A DNA stretch of 64,000 nucleotides. Source: Catonia carolina. Taxonomy: Eukaryota > Arthropoda > Insecta > Hemiptera > Achilidae. The stretch covers positions 75,369,901 through 75,433,900 of the forward strand of contig JAQMRL010000004.1 in the NCBI GenBank assembly GCA_035578175.1, read 5' to 3'. Made by a program: the position numbers and the translations under genes. Below the pieces are notes generated by a model that saw nothing but the letters and a program-made list of their open reading frames with translations, was not told where the DNA came from and ran no database searches. Positions 9,870 to 20,224 of this stretch are shown here, piece after piece (position 1 is the first letter of the stretch; every line of letters starts with the position of its first letter).

Positions 9870-10820
9870 TACAGTTGAACCCGGTTTTAACGGCCTCGGA
9901 CTTTACGTCAACTCGGACTTAACGTCATATTTTTAAGCGTTGCGTCAAACTTCTATCTGAAAACCCCTGTTTTAACGTCATTAACTCGGTTATTGCGTCA
10001 AAATTTTTTCGATGAAATAATTTTTTACTTCACGAACAACGATTGTGAACTTGCCGTAATTTATCAGTAAATTGTTTGAAAAAGAAAAATACAGTATACA
10101 GTAGGCTAATATAGTACAATAGTCTACTTGTGAATAGTGTTTGCTTGTGCGAAGGGATTAAAATGATTTTGTTAAGCTGTTCATATGTGTGTCTATAACT
10201 ACTGATTGATCTACGTCAAGGTCAGTTTTGGGACTGCACCCTCTACGTGACATGTGACACTTAGTAGGTAGCACTGTACCTAACTTTCACATCAGACTAT
10301 CCACGTTTAAGAAAATTCTCTAATACTGAGGAAGCGACTGAGCAAGAGGAAGATGAAGAGGAGGACACCGTCACGCCAAAATTGCAGGAGGCAATGCTAG
10401 CGGTTTAAACTTTTTTTCAGATTTCACGGACACCGAGAGACATTACGGAGAGGATTCATTTCGCAGAACGAGGTGTTCAAAAGAAAATCACTGATTTCTT
10501 CCAATAAAGTAGATACCGTACCATTATGTAGTTTATGTACGTACAAATATGTATTTTGGTTTCCGTATTTTAATACATAATAAAGTCTACCTACTTACAC
10601 AGAGTGGTTATTAATCTATTTTATTAGGGTATTACGATTTAAAAATCGCAAATAAAAAACGTTTAGCACATTACGTAAATTAGTAGTAATGTATACGAAA
10701 TATTCTTAGTTTAGTTAGATTTACTTTGACACAAGAGCTAACTTTGTTATAACGTCACTCGGATATAACGGTAAAATTTAAACTGTCCCTTCAATGACGC
10801 TATAAGCGAGTTCCACTGTA
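9870..10820 (+). mobile_element. Tigger/pogo-like transposon remnant
   Basis: TA-flanked ends: TACAGTTGAACCCGGTTTTA at the left and, reverse complemented, TACAGTGGAACTCGCTTATA at the right. The CAGTNGAAC..G.TTATA form is typical of Tigger elements. Several degenerate CGTCAACTCGG / CGTCATTAACTCGG words repeat near the left end. A transposase C-terminal remnant lies inside. Confidence 0.75.
10316..10507 (+). pseudogene. Tigger transposase C-terminal remnant
   Basis: An acidic stretch (FSNTEEATEQEEDEEED, then PKLQEAMLAV) ends in a stop. A shifted frame downstream ends VQKKITDFFQ. Acidic linker plus terminal K.TDFF is characteristic of Tigger/jerky-type transposases. The catalytic DDE domain is absent and at least one stop and frameshift are present. 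Confidence 0.6.
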
Positions 10821-10984
10821 TTTGTAATATTTAAATTTTTGCAGACCCGGGGCGGTTACCCCGCTCGCCCCTGCCAAAGCCCGATTCTACTTTACGTAAC
10901 TACCCATCAGGGGACTTAACAGTTATTACCGACACGCTTATTTGCATGATATAAAATTATGTGATAAAATTTGTACAAAACAAC

Positions 10985-12076
10985 ATCTAGCTAATAACGT
11001 CTGCTTATACGTTATACGTTGGGTTCGAATCCCATTCAGGCCAAGCATATTGTCATACGTTACAAAAAAAATCTGGTGTGAAACACTCACACAACTTTCT
11101 CTTGCCAATGCAAATAATTTACAATATAATTTAATATTAGTAATAAAATATTAGAAATAAACAAAAAACTAACCTCAATAAACATAACCTTATTTTAATC
11201 ATGAGTGAAACACTCAAAATGAAAATCAACCTCAGTCTGGCTTAAAAATACGGAAAATCACTATTTTACGCTAAACTAGGCTCTGTAGAGAAAAATACGT
11301 TATTAAATAAAAGTTGTAGATCATTAAATTTCCTATAAATTTGGTTATATACACTTTTCTCGTAAAATGCATACTAAGGCCAAAATCTTAAAAAAATCGA
11401 TTTTTCACACGTTTTCGTGAGAAAAAATCAGAAAATCGCTAATTACTGCTAAACTAAGCGTCATACAAAAAAATGTTTGAAACAGAAGTTGTAGGTTTTT
11501 AAATTCTCCACAACTTTTATTATATAAGTTTTTGCGCTGAAATTTATATTAAAGCCGTAATCTTAAAAAAACAACGTTTTTACGTGAAAACAGCCTCACC
11601 GAGAATTTCAGCAAACATGGCGCCTACCCTATCCTGTAGAGAATAAAAAATTGAGTAAAATAGGCGATTTTAAAAAAAATCGTAGGACCAGTTTTTGAGA
11701 AAATCGCAAAAAACTGAAAAATTATACGAATAAACTACTACTTCCGGTTGACCGATTTTGATGAAAATGTTCGTGTCGCGTCCGGTAGTGGTATGTAACT
11801 TAAGTTTCAAGTTTCAAGTTCGTACGATGTTCCGTTCTTGAGATATTCTGTTCACACACAGACCAATCGCTAAAAACATGTTTTTTGGGTTCAGGGGGTC
11901 TGAAAACGTATAGATCCGGTGAAAACTCGATTTCGAAAAATCGACATGAAAACAATACTTTCCTTCCTATATATTCATATAGGCAAGAGAAAGTAAAAAT
12001 CATTTCATCCTTCACCGCCTACATTAGCAGTAATAGCAGAACAGTTGGACGTTAAACCAAAAAAAAAAAAAAAAAA
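10985..12076 (+). repeat. S2 SINE split by H1
   Basis: The S2 head (TTGGGTTCGAATCCCATTCA..CATACGTTACAAAAAA) ends at about 11071. Its continuation (TCATTTCATCCTTCACCG..GGACGTTAAACC plus A-tract) resumes at 12000-12076, after H1. This gives a clean view of an H1 insertion site. Confidence 0.8.
11072..11999 (+). mobile_element. H1 element, full length (~928 bp)
   Basis: Inserted in an S2 SINE, so both ends are defined: TCTGGTGTGAAACACTCACA at the left and GCAAGAGAAAGTAAAAA at the right, placed between an A-run and TCATTTC of S2. It therefore starts with TC after a host A and ends before a host T, without a clear long TSD. It lacks the CTRR end of canonical Helitrons. No ORF. Confidence 0.88.
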
Positions 12077-12833
12077 TTGTATTTAGCTATAAATAAATAA
12101 AATAAATAAATAAATATTATATACGTTAGCTAGAGAATTGGTGCGGTTTGCCAAAAATGTATATTTTATGTAGTTTTATAACTTCTTTAATGTATAATTG
12201 TATAATTTTTATTTTATTTTATTTTGAAAAAGAAAAAGATTTAGTAATCCGTTTCATTTTTTTTCTTTACTTTAAGTAATGTCCTTAGGATATTCCCTCG
12301 GGATATGAATTCATAATTCGTCCCTTCTTCCTCGTTTACTTTCCTCGATTAGGGATTTTTTCCTGTTTTATTTCCCCTTAATGGGATCACCTGAATAAAT
12401 TAATCGAAAAATATGATTCCACCACTGCGCGTCGTCTCTCTCTCTACCGGAACTAATGTCCCAATAAACATCTGTCCATCCTCTTTTCACATCATCTTGT
12501 TTTTTCACTGTTTTATTGTTCACAGTTTTTTCTCTCTTTATTTTCTGTAAGATCATTGTATTTTCTTTCTTTATCTTTTTATAGTTTACTTAATATCTAA
12601 AATAATTTTTGTTTGTTTTTTACCTTTTCTTATTATATTGTAACAGCTGATCCCTAATTCTTTAACCGTCTCGCGTGAATAAAAATGTTTTTTAAAATTT
12701 TATTTGGCCTTCAAGCCAGCCTAGTCGAGATGTAAAAAATTTCTAATAATAATTGTTAAGTAACATTGGTTTAGCGAAAACAATTCATCATGATAACCAG
12801 CTGATACGATCTTTGTTAGAACTAGAAAAAAAA
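12077..12833. other. AT-rich sequence, no gene seen
   Basis: Homopolymer-rich, with TAAATAAATAAATA runs. No coding sequence or recognised family. Confidence 0.45.
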
Positions 12834-12955
12834 TTGGGCGTCTCCATGTCGTAGTGGTTAGCACACTAGACTGCAAAGTAGAAGGTTCCGGTTCTATTAC
12901 ACTACGCAGTTGCTAATGTCTAAGCGTTTGATGCGGCTTCAATGTAAAAAAATAC
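12834..12955 (+). repeat. S4 tRNA-Cys-like SINE fragment
   Basis: GCGTCTCCATGTCGTAGTGG then TTAGCACACTAGACTGCAAA then GGTTCCGGTTCTATTA resembles a tRNA head with a GCA anticodon in the loop CTGCAAA. A second head of the same type is at 34763. A short A-rich tail follows. Confidence 0.65.
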
Positions 12956-13025
12956 ACAAAACTATATTATAGTTGAAAAAAACCAGATCTAATATGAGAT
13001 ATTATTTTTAGTTAAATCAAATTAT

Positions 13026-13181
13026 ACCATCAAAGTACACCGATAACCACTGCCTAGAATTCAACTCCGTATAAAAGTAACTACCTTTACTAGGATTCGA
13101 ACCAGGAACCTTCTTCCCAGAAAATCAACTGTTAAACAGCTGATTTTGGCGAAGACTTTACATGTAAACAAGCCCAGTGGG
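13026..13181 (-). repeat. S3 SINE fragment (5' half)
   Basis: Minus-strand S3 head and part of the body (CCCACTGGGCTTG.., B box GGTTCGAATCC, then GGTTATCGGTGTACTTTGAT). The 3' half is missing. Confidence 0.8.
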
Positions 13182-13191
13182 TCTAACTAAC

Positions 13192-13380
13192 TAACGTTTC
13201 AAGTTTCAACTTCGTACACAATTGTGTTTTAGAGATATTTTGTTCACACACAGACCAATCGCTAAAAACATAATTTTTTTTAAGTTCAGAGAGCCTGAAA
13301 ACGTGCAGTACGGTGAAAACTCGACATGAAAACAATACTTTCCTTACCTATGTATACACATAGAGCAAGAGAAAGTAAAA
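13192..13380 (+). repeat. H1 3' fragment
   Basis: Matches the last ~190 bp of H1 from AACGTTTCAAGTTTCAA to AGAGCAAGAGAAAGTAAAA. It directly abuts the S3 fragment. Confidence 0.8.
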
Positions 13381-14145
13381 ACGAAATATAATACAGAACA
13401 ATTTTTAATGGTTATGTGTATATATATATATATATCACAAAAAATTAATAACAATAAAAAATGAACATAAAAAAAATTTTACAATTCAGTTCCACTTTAA
13501 TATTTTCTTTTCATTATTATACAACGCGTAATGTAAACATTTTAAGTGGCCATATTTTATTTTTATTTTAATTTAAAAAATCCACGTAAATGTGACAAGA
13601 GTTAAGGGTGAAGGGGTTGAGAAGGAAATACTTAAAGAAATCCGTCCGTAAATAGAATAAAGGATGACCTGTTTCGTTTTATTGCGAATTTAATCCGTTA
13701 GTTCAAAGGATAATAGCAAATATCCTTTAAATGAACGTTTTAAAAAGGACAATAAACAGTTTATTTACGTTTATATTGCGTTAACAAAGCTTAATAGAGA
13801 AAGGAGGGTATTATCTGCCAATAATAATCCCAATGAGGAATGTTCACTACATTATCTTTTATGCAAAGTATTAAAATGTTAAAAGAAAAATCCCATTCAT
13901 GAGACAACACATCTCACGGCTGAAACCATAGTGATTTTTATATCTACTTTTTACGGGAATCGAATGAACATTATTTTTGTTTTCAAATTCGGAATTTGAT
14001 TTCTTGATTCCGTAAGTACTGTACTTCAACAATAGCGCGCGCGCATACACACACACACACACACACAAAACGACGTTTTGATCATTTCCCCCGCGTTCGT
14101 CTCTCGCCTTCATCAAACCTCTTCATCTACTTCAACAGCAATACC
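13381..14145. other. No gene seen; one shared repeat segment
   Basis: AT-rich. About 13895-14005 (CATGAGACAACACATCTCAC, then TTTTTGTTTTCAAATTCGG) is related to segments near 28860-28990, 40712-40815 and 51710-51960. A (CA)n tract at 14047-14067 produces artefactual cysteine-rich frames. Confidence 0.4.
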
Positions 14146-14471
14146 TACTGCCCGTTCCTAAGCTTTGTGCAGCTAAGAGAAATGCAGTACGTCACAACTA
14201 CTGTGAAAAATTGCGTTAGTAGTAGTAACGTTTAACTTGTACTGTGTTTGTAGTAGTCACGGGTACTATCCAAACTACATATATTTTGTGTCGCAGTCTA
14301 CAGCGAATAGTGAAAACAACACCAACGTACGTCACCGCACTACGCAGCCTAGCTACTACTGCCTAGCGAAGAGCAGTGAGATGATTAATACAGTGTTATG
14401 ACATAGCAGTAGTCTGGTACTTCGTCTGTCCCCTTCATCCCGCAGCTGCACAAGCTCAGATTGATACAGTA
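14146..14471. mobile_element. F element (TIR MITE), copy 1, intact
   Basis: Ends are inverted: TACTGCCCGTTCCTAAGCTT at the left and, on the opposite strand, TACTGTATCAATCTGAGCTT at the right, each running into GTGCAGCT. The copy at 19217 carries a mariner insertion that is absent here, so this copy shows the empty site CTACATATATTTTGTGTCG. No ORF. TSD not resolved. Confidence 0.7.
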
Positions 14472-14684
14472 CTCACATGTACACACACACGCACACACAC
14501 ACACACATACATATTTACAAAAATATTCATTAAGGCCCTTAGGGTTATCATTTTTGAAAATTTTAAAATAAAATGTTGCTGTGTATATTAATATACATAT
14601 AAGCTGTCAAAATTTCATGAAAATCCGTTCATTAGTTTTGAAAATAGGCCTGCACAAAAAACACGCTTTGTTTTTTTAAATATT
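14472..14684. other. Repeat-like segment before S1
   Basis: Holds a (CA)n tract and then a phrase, CAAAATTTCATGAAAATCCG, followed by TTTTTTTAAATATTAGTATA, typical of 3' regions of dispersed insect retroelements. Family not assigned. Confidence 0.3.
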
Positions 14685-14694
14685 AGTATAGATT

Positions 14695-15090
14695 CTGCCC
14701 ATAACGGACAGGTGGAGCGTCAAATTATTTACACTCAATCTATTCGTTGCAGGGCTAAAATAAATAGTTTTGTTTCTTATCACATGGTCAGCCAATTTAA
14801 TGACTGAATCATTTAAGAACAGAAGAGGTAGAGGTGTAAAAGACACTAATCAGAGTTTATCTCCTCTGAAAGTAATGAATTTCATTATACAGCCAGACCC
14901 TGTGGTGAATGAAGTGAAGGTGTCATTTCCAGAGTGGAAAATATGTGATTTTCAGAGGGCCCGGCATGCTGATAAGTGTACTTTTCCACTCAGTGAGGAA
15001 AGCAATGGTAAACCACTTCACTCCTCGTTTTACTTAGTAAAACTTCTACAGGTTCAAACCAGCCTTTTGGCTGATGACCTAAACAATAAC
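14695..15090 (+). mobile_element. S1 SINE-like element, full length
   Basis: Imperfect TSD AGTATAGATT (14685-14694) versus AGTATATAGATT (15091-15102). The frame from the internal ATG at 14875 is open through the AAC tail. Confidence 0.9.
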
Positions 15091-15102
15091 AGTATATAGA
15101 TT

Positions 15103-15811
15103 ATTAACGTTGACAAGACAAAGTCGTCGAGTATTTCACACCAGATTTTTATTAAGAAAACAAATTATATAATTATGTTGAAAGATTAAATGAGAAGATT
15201 AATAATAAATAAGTTTAAGAAATAAAGTTGGCAGGAAATACCAGTTTGTTCATAACATTCCAAACGTCCATCAGAGAAAATAACAACCGAGTTAGAAACA
15301 GAACTGAAGAAAACAGAAGAGACTGACATAATACAAAAGATAAGAGAATACTGTAGGAGGATTTTGGTACAGATGAAAGATATAATAGGAAAGATGGGAT
15401 GATGTTAGAGGGGTTTATAAGGAGGGTGAATGGTAGGGGGTGGAGGTAAGCATTCGTGTGACTGACAAAAGTAGCTTCCCCCGCTGACACCCCCATAACC
15501 AATCCTAATATCCGAATAAGAGAAGGCTTGCTTGCGTTTGTTTGTTTGTTAGAGACCTAACACAAAGTAACAGAGAGCATTTGCCATCTGTTGTTATTTC
15601 CTAATGTTGAACGTATTCCTACAACCTACTACAATAATTATTATATTCAGACATGTAGCCAACATTATAATATGGCTTATAAAATTAATTATTATCAACA
15701 TCCGAAATATATTTAACAATAAACAATAAATAAAAAAATATATCTTATATGAATTCAAAGGACTGACACTCAACGTAACGGTTCATACAAAATAAATTTA
15801 ATTTCAAAAAT
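15103..15811. other. No gene seen
   Basis: Purine-rich around 15290-15450, with no coding signature on either strand that I trust. AT-rich on the right. Confidence 0.35.
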
Positions 15812-16068
15812 TTGGTGGGAAACACTCACACAACTCTTTCTCTTGCCAATGCAAATAATTAACAATAAACCTAACATTAGTAACAAAACATAAGAAATAA
15901 ACAAACAAATTAACATCAAAAAATATAACCTCATAACCATGAGTGAATGATCCAAAATGAAAATTAACCTCAGTTAGGCTTAAAAATACGGAAAATCACT
16001 TTTTCACGCTAAACTAAGCTCTTTTGAGAAAAATTCTGTCAGCGGATGGCGACATTAAGTGGCTAACC

Positions 16069-16377
16069 TTATCGGTTTGGTGGCCCTGAAAAGGGTCGTT
16101 TAGGTGTGTGTCCGCCGGGGCGGGCAAAGGTGTTTTGATGGCCCTGAAAAGGGCCGGTGTAAAGCTTATTGAACTGGTCCTGAGAAGGACCGTTGTGCCG
16201 GTCTCGAACGAGACCGGTGTAGGCAGCGCGTGGCTGCGATGAGAGCCGTGGCTCAGGTTGATGGCCCTGAGAAGGGCCGGTTAAAACCTTAATAAATTGG
16301 TCCTGAGAAGGACCGTTGTGCTGGTCTCCAGCGTAGGCAGCACGTGGCTGCGGCGGCTGCTGCAAGTCCCAGAGCAT
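16069..16377 (-). CDS. Hypothetical 102-aa proline/glutamine-rich ORF of HL
   Basis: The ATG lies 93 bp downstream of TATAAAAG on the minus strand, nearly the same spacing as in HL copy 2 (95 bp). The product has two imperfect repeats, each with PRAAY, then HNGPSQDQF and TGPxQGHQ, and ends KRPFSGPPNR. The GPSQDQ, GPSQGHQ and PFSGPP motifs are translations of the hairpins. HL copy 2 reads its last stem-loop in one frame as KRPFSGPPNR, identical to the C-terminus here. I recognise no domain. It may be non-coding and merely open. Confidence 0.35.
   Translation of the reverse strand: MLWDLQQPPQPRAAYAGDQHNGPSQDQFIKVLTGPSQGHQPEPRLSSQPRAAYTGLVRDRHNGPSQDQFNKLYTGPFQGHQNTFARPGGHTPKRPFSGPPNR
16082..16314 (-). 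repeat. Six stem-loops, four of histone 3' type
   Basis: On the minus strand, in transcript order: 16299-16314 GGTCCTTCTCAGGACC; 16263-16278 GGCCCTTCTCAGGGCC; 16200-16215 GGTCTCGTTCGAGACC; 16176-16191 GGTCCTTCTCAGGACC; 16140-16155 GGCCCTTTTCAGGGCC; 16082-16097 GACCCTTTTCAGGGCC. All but the GTTC-loop one have 6-pair stems around TTCTC/TTTTC loops like the replication-dependent histone stem-loop; the last has one mismatch. Two ~122 bp tandem units explain the doubling. On the plus strand the same hairpins have GAAA/GAGA (GNRA) loops. Confidence 0.75.
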
Positions 16378-16461
16378 CTTCCTTTTTTATCTCGTGGATG
16401 TAGTCGGTCGATCTTCTTCGGAGATGTAGAGCGTAATCACAAGCGGCTCAGTGCACTGCGC

Positions 16462-16470
16462 TTTTATAGC
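16462..16470 (-). promoter_or_regulatory. TATA box of HL copy 1
   Basis: GCTATAAAAG on the minus strand, preceded by CAGCGCTCTC as in HL copy 2. Supports RNA polymerase II initiation about 30 bp downstream. Confidence 0.55.
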
Positions 16471-16769
16471 TAGAGAGCGCTGTGATAGGGGGCGGTGAGT
16501 CGCTCGGCCTTGGTAACAAAGCCCTCTATCGGAAGGCAGCCGAAAGGTTTGTCGGGACGCCGCTAAAGGGTTTGTGGCTTCACCGTTAAAGGGCCCACCG
16601 CGTCGACAAAGGCAGGAAGAAGTATTGAAGGCCGGCAACACTGTAAATGATTAATTAGAAGGGGTGGCAGTGACAATGCTTTGAATAAAAGTTGTAGTTC
16701 TTCTAATTTCCTATAAATTTGAGTTTACACACTTTTGTTGTAAAACACATAACAAGGCTGAAATCTTAT

Positions 16770-16852
16770 CATGGCTAGAGAAGACCTAAAAAGAGATGGA
16801 TGCCGGAACAGGCCATGGAGCCTAATCCTTGACAGACAATGATGATGATGAA
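16770..16852 (+). pseudogene. LINE 3' terminal fragment
   Basis: Reads KRRWMPEQAMEPNP then stop, followed by a (GAT)n tail. The GRPKKRWVPEQ end of the LINE at 28029 is the same protein C-terminus. Extreme 5' truncation. Confidence 0.6.
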
Positions 16853-17134
16853 GTATGCTTATCAGTACGCCAGGCCCTCTGAACATTAACTACTTTCCAC
16901 CCTGCAAATTACACCTTCAGTTCATTCAACACAGGGTTCTAATGATGAAATTTATTACTACAAAGGAGATATAATACTTGACTAGTGTCTTTCATACCTC
17001 TATGTCTTCTTTTCTTAAATGCTTCAATCATATAATTGGCTCACCATGTGATAAGAAACAGAACTATTTGTTGTAGTCCTGGAACTAGCAGATTGAGTGG
17101 AAATAATTTACAACTCCACCTGTCTGTTATGGGC
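16853..17134 (-). repeat. S1 copy lacking its 3' part
   Basis: Minus-strand S1 from TGCCCATAACAGACAGGTGG to about GCATACT. The AAC-tail end is missing at the LINE junction. Diverged. Confidence 0.85.
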
Positions 17135-17942
17135 AAATCCGGAACTTAACAATCAAAAACCCATTATGGGTAAAGTTTCAGATGGACGTTAGGTAATAAC
17201 TCTAATGAGTTTCAGCCATCTAGCTCATCTGCATCTTAAACTGAGCAACCTGAAAACATTGTCGAAAGGTTGAACACCCTTTGCAACCTCTCGCGAGATT
17301 ATTTTTGAAATCGTTGAGGTGTAATTATTTTAGTATTAGTATACGGAACATCTCCACTGAAGTTTCAGCCATCTAACCTGTCCGGAACCTAGTAAATTAA
17401 AAATGTTCTTTAATAGGTTGGTTACACCCTTTTCAACCTTTTAGGGGTACATTTTCGAAATTGTTAAGGGTTGCACTATTTATAAGAACCAAATTCAGAC
17501 AAATAATTATAGATTTTACGGGGTTCCCTGAAGAACAAACACAAAACACGGGGGGGGGGGGTGAACAGAAGAAAGGAGAAAAACACAGTAAACGAATGCT
17601 GAGAACGTGGATTGCAAAAAGAACTTCCAGAAACGTTTAAAGTCACCTCAGGTGGTCTAAAAATTGGCCTATTTAAGAACGCAATTAAAAACGAACGAGG
17701 AACTGCTAGTAATATTTTTTTAAGGTTTTATTTAAAATCTTACAAACAGCTTGTTCATTAGCGACTACTATAGGTTTCGGTATTGTAACATAAGGGTTTA
17801 ACGTTCCAAATTTCTAGACCCTAGCCGAGAACCAAACCGGGGTTCTCCGGCTAAAAAATTATAAACAAATCCTGATATTTTAAAACTTGGAAAATATATT
17901 TCCAACAAATTTTTTTGGTTTTTTTTTAAACTTGGAAAACAT
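17135..17942. other. No gene seen; one recurrent coding-like scrap
   Basis: 17160-17470 holds two diverged copies of a ~190 bp unit (GTTTCAGCCATCTA.C). 17520-17700 has an 11-12 base G-run and a translated stretch RMLRTWIAKRTSRN related to 51550-51715. Confidence 0.35.
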
Positions 17943-17952
17943 TATTTAAATA

Positions 17953-18278
17953 CCCACCGGGTTGGTCTAGAGGTAAAGTCGTTGCCAAAATCAGCTATTT
18001 AACAGCTGATTTTTGGAGACGAAGGTCCTGGTTCAAATCCTAGTAAAGGTAGTTACTTTTATACGGATTTGAATACTAGACAGTGGTTACCGGTGTACTT
18101 TGATGGTTGGGGTTCAATTAACCATACTCTCTCAGGAGTGGTCGACCTGGGTTTGTAAAAGACTACACCCCATTTACACGTCATACACATCATCCTCATC
18201 TCATTGGGTCATGGGGTTGCTTATTGTTTTGAATGGAACAGATTGCAACGTACAAATATTAGAAATTTAAAAAAAAAA
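17953..18278 (+). mobile_element. S3 tRNA-headed SINE, full length
   Basis: Head CCCACCGGGTTGGTCTAGAG, hairpin AATCAGCTATTTAACAGCTG, B box GGTTCAAATCC and an A-rich tail. TSD TATTTAAATA at 17943-17952 and 18279-18288. Confidence 0.93.
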
Positions 18279-18288
18279 TATTTAAATA

Positions 18289-19216
18289 ACATATAAATTA
18301 TATTCTAATAACGTTCTCATTCAATTAACGAAAATTTAAAAACTGAATTTAAACATTTAATAAACATGTAGAGAAAATTAAATACGCGGGACAAAATATT
18401 TAATATTTCAACAAATACCTCTCTTTACTAATAACAACAAAATAGTAACGTTTATATTGTATTATATTGGAAGCAATATTAAAACCACAATAACTAAGCC
18501 ATTAAATAAATGAGCCAACGAAATACACACATTAAATTATGAAATAATAATAAAAAATACTTGACAAAATTATTAGAATAATTAATAAATTTTATGATTA
18601 AAGCAATAATCATATAGCGAATAATCCTTTAATATTATCATTATTATTATTATGATTACTATTATTATTATTATTATTACATTTGGATTAAACCTCGAAT
18701 AGATAATACCGTAACTATTACAAAGGTAAATACGGAACACTGTTATTAAATACACAAATACATGGGCAAATTAATTCAACGTATCGTTAATATATTGTAT
18801 TCATACCTACAATAAAGCAATACAATACAGAGACTAATTAAAATATGGTTTACACCTAATTAATTAAATGATTTATAAATATTTAATATTCAGTAATGAG
18901 ACCATTCATAATAAATTTATAACTAAAATTATTTAAAACTTACGTTTAATTAAGGGAAAATAAAGAAAAAATTCAATTATGAAAATTCTCTTACAATTAT
19001 TGGAAACGAAAAATTACGTTTCTATGTTTTGATTGGTTGTACGTAGCCACGCCCACAAACAAAATGGCCCACCATTAAATCTATTTACTTTTACACACTT
19101 AAAGCAATCATACGCTTCATGAGGACCTGAAAATATCGACAGTTCGACACAATATAAACACAATAGTCTATATAACTCATTACTCACTAATGCAATTGAC
19201 CGCATAAATCCAAAAG
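18289..19216. other. AT-rich sequence, no gene seen
   Basis: Very AT-rich with an (ATT)n tract at about 18635-18680. No coding sequence; no match to the families defined here. Confidence 0.45.
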
Positions 19217-19864
19217 TACTGCCCGTTCCCAAGCTTTTTGCAGCTGAGAGGTATGCATTACGTCACTAGTACTATGAGAGATTCCGTTAGTAATAGTAAC
19301 GTTTTACAGGTCATTTGTTCTAGCTAGAAGCTTTCCCTCCAACGTTGTGTGCCGCTGAGCTGTTCTGTTTAGTGGTGGGGGAAGCACCTCGTAGTTGTAA
19401 CATAGTATACAGTTAAAAAGAGAGGGAATGATCATTAACTGAGAAGGAGACAACACTTGCCCCTTTGAAACTATCCCTACTCTACCTACTCGCCCTCATC
19501 TTACAAGCTTCTTCCAAAAACAAACGTACTATACTTGTATATATTTGTAGTAGTCAAGGGTACTATCCAAACTACATATACAGAGTGATTCAATAAGATG
19601 GAAACAATTTCAATAAGCTGTATTTCCTGAACTACATGTTATATTTTAATTCTGTAAATTACATTTTGAAAGAGAAAGTTTTAAATTTTCATTTACATAC
19701 ATGAAAGTTTATAGATGTTCAATGTGTCCTCCTCCGGCTGCACGTACAACAACTAGACGGTAACTGAACTCATCCCAAACTCTCTGACGCACTTGGGTCA
19801 CTGAGTTGACTGCAGCTGTGATACGATTCCTTAGTTCATTCAAATTGGTGGGAAGAGGTGGTAT

Positions 19865-20224
19865 CTAAACTGCACTTTTCACGAACCTCCACAAGAAAAA
19901 GTCACATGGTGTGAGATCTGGAGACCTCGGTGGCCAAAACTGAAGTGCAGAGTCGTCATTCGCCATGCAACCTATCCACCGTTGACGTATGGATTCATTT
20001 AGGAAACGCCGAACATTGCGATGCCAATGGGGTGGAGCTCCGTCCTGCTGGAAAATGTAATCTCCTGAATCTTCATTCATTTGAGGAACGAGCCAGTTTT
20101 GTAGCATTCTAAGATACGTTTCCCCAGTAACCGTATTCTCATCAAAAAAGAAAGGCCCATAAACTTTTGTCAGCGACAAGGCGCCAAAAACATTAACTTT
20201 CGGGCTGTCCCGCTCATGTTCCAC
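19865..20224 (-). pseudogene. mariner transposase catalytic fragment
   Basis: 119-residue frame with YIFQQDGAPPHWHRNVRRFL and FWPPRSPDLTPCDFFLW. The second and third catalytic aspartates (QDG and SPD) have 41 residues between them, which fits the DD41D mariner group. The first catalytic Asp and the HTH domain are missing. It ends at a stop just after FVKSAV, where the inverted arm reads a Tyr codon and continues, so this arm has a nonsense mutation. The remaining ~50 C-terminal residues lie beyond the stop at 19712-19864. Confidence 0.85.

Larger units (their letters stand above)
16037..16675 (-). mobile_element. HL element copy 1 (histone-stem-loop element)
   Basis: A 639 bp, clearly GC-richer insertion in H1. 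On the minus strand it starts TGTCACTGCCACCCCTTCTA and ends GTCGCCATCCGCTGACA, so TGTCA..TGACA form very short terminal inverted repeats. The order is promoter region with TATAAAAG, short ORF, a run of hairpins, and a last histone-type stem-loop about 40 bp before the end. HL copy 2 (61434) shares the promoter region and the whole 3' terminus. This cannot be a retrocopy ending at a processed histone end, because homology continues past the stem-loop. No known family recognised. Confidence 0.7.
15812..16769 (+). repeat. H1 element split by HL copy 1
   Basis: H1 5' part (TTTGGTGGGAAACACTCACA..TTTTGAGAAAAAT) to about 16036. It resumes at about 16673 with AATGCTTTGAATAAAAGTTG and ends at about 16769, where a LINE fragment begins. 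Confidence 0.8.

Noticed and set aside
15215..15502. 95-codon hydrophobic minus-strand frame
   Set aside because: Low-complexity Leu/Ser/Phe from a purine-rich plus strand; no domain, no conserved context.
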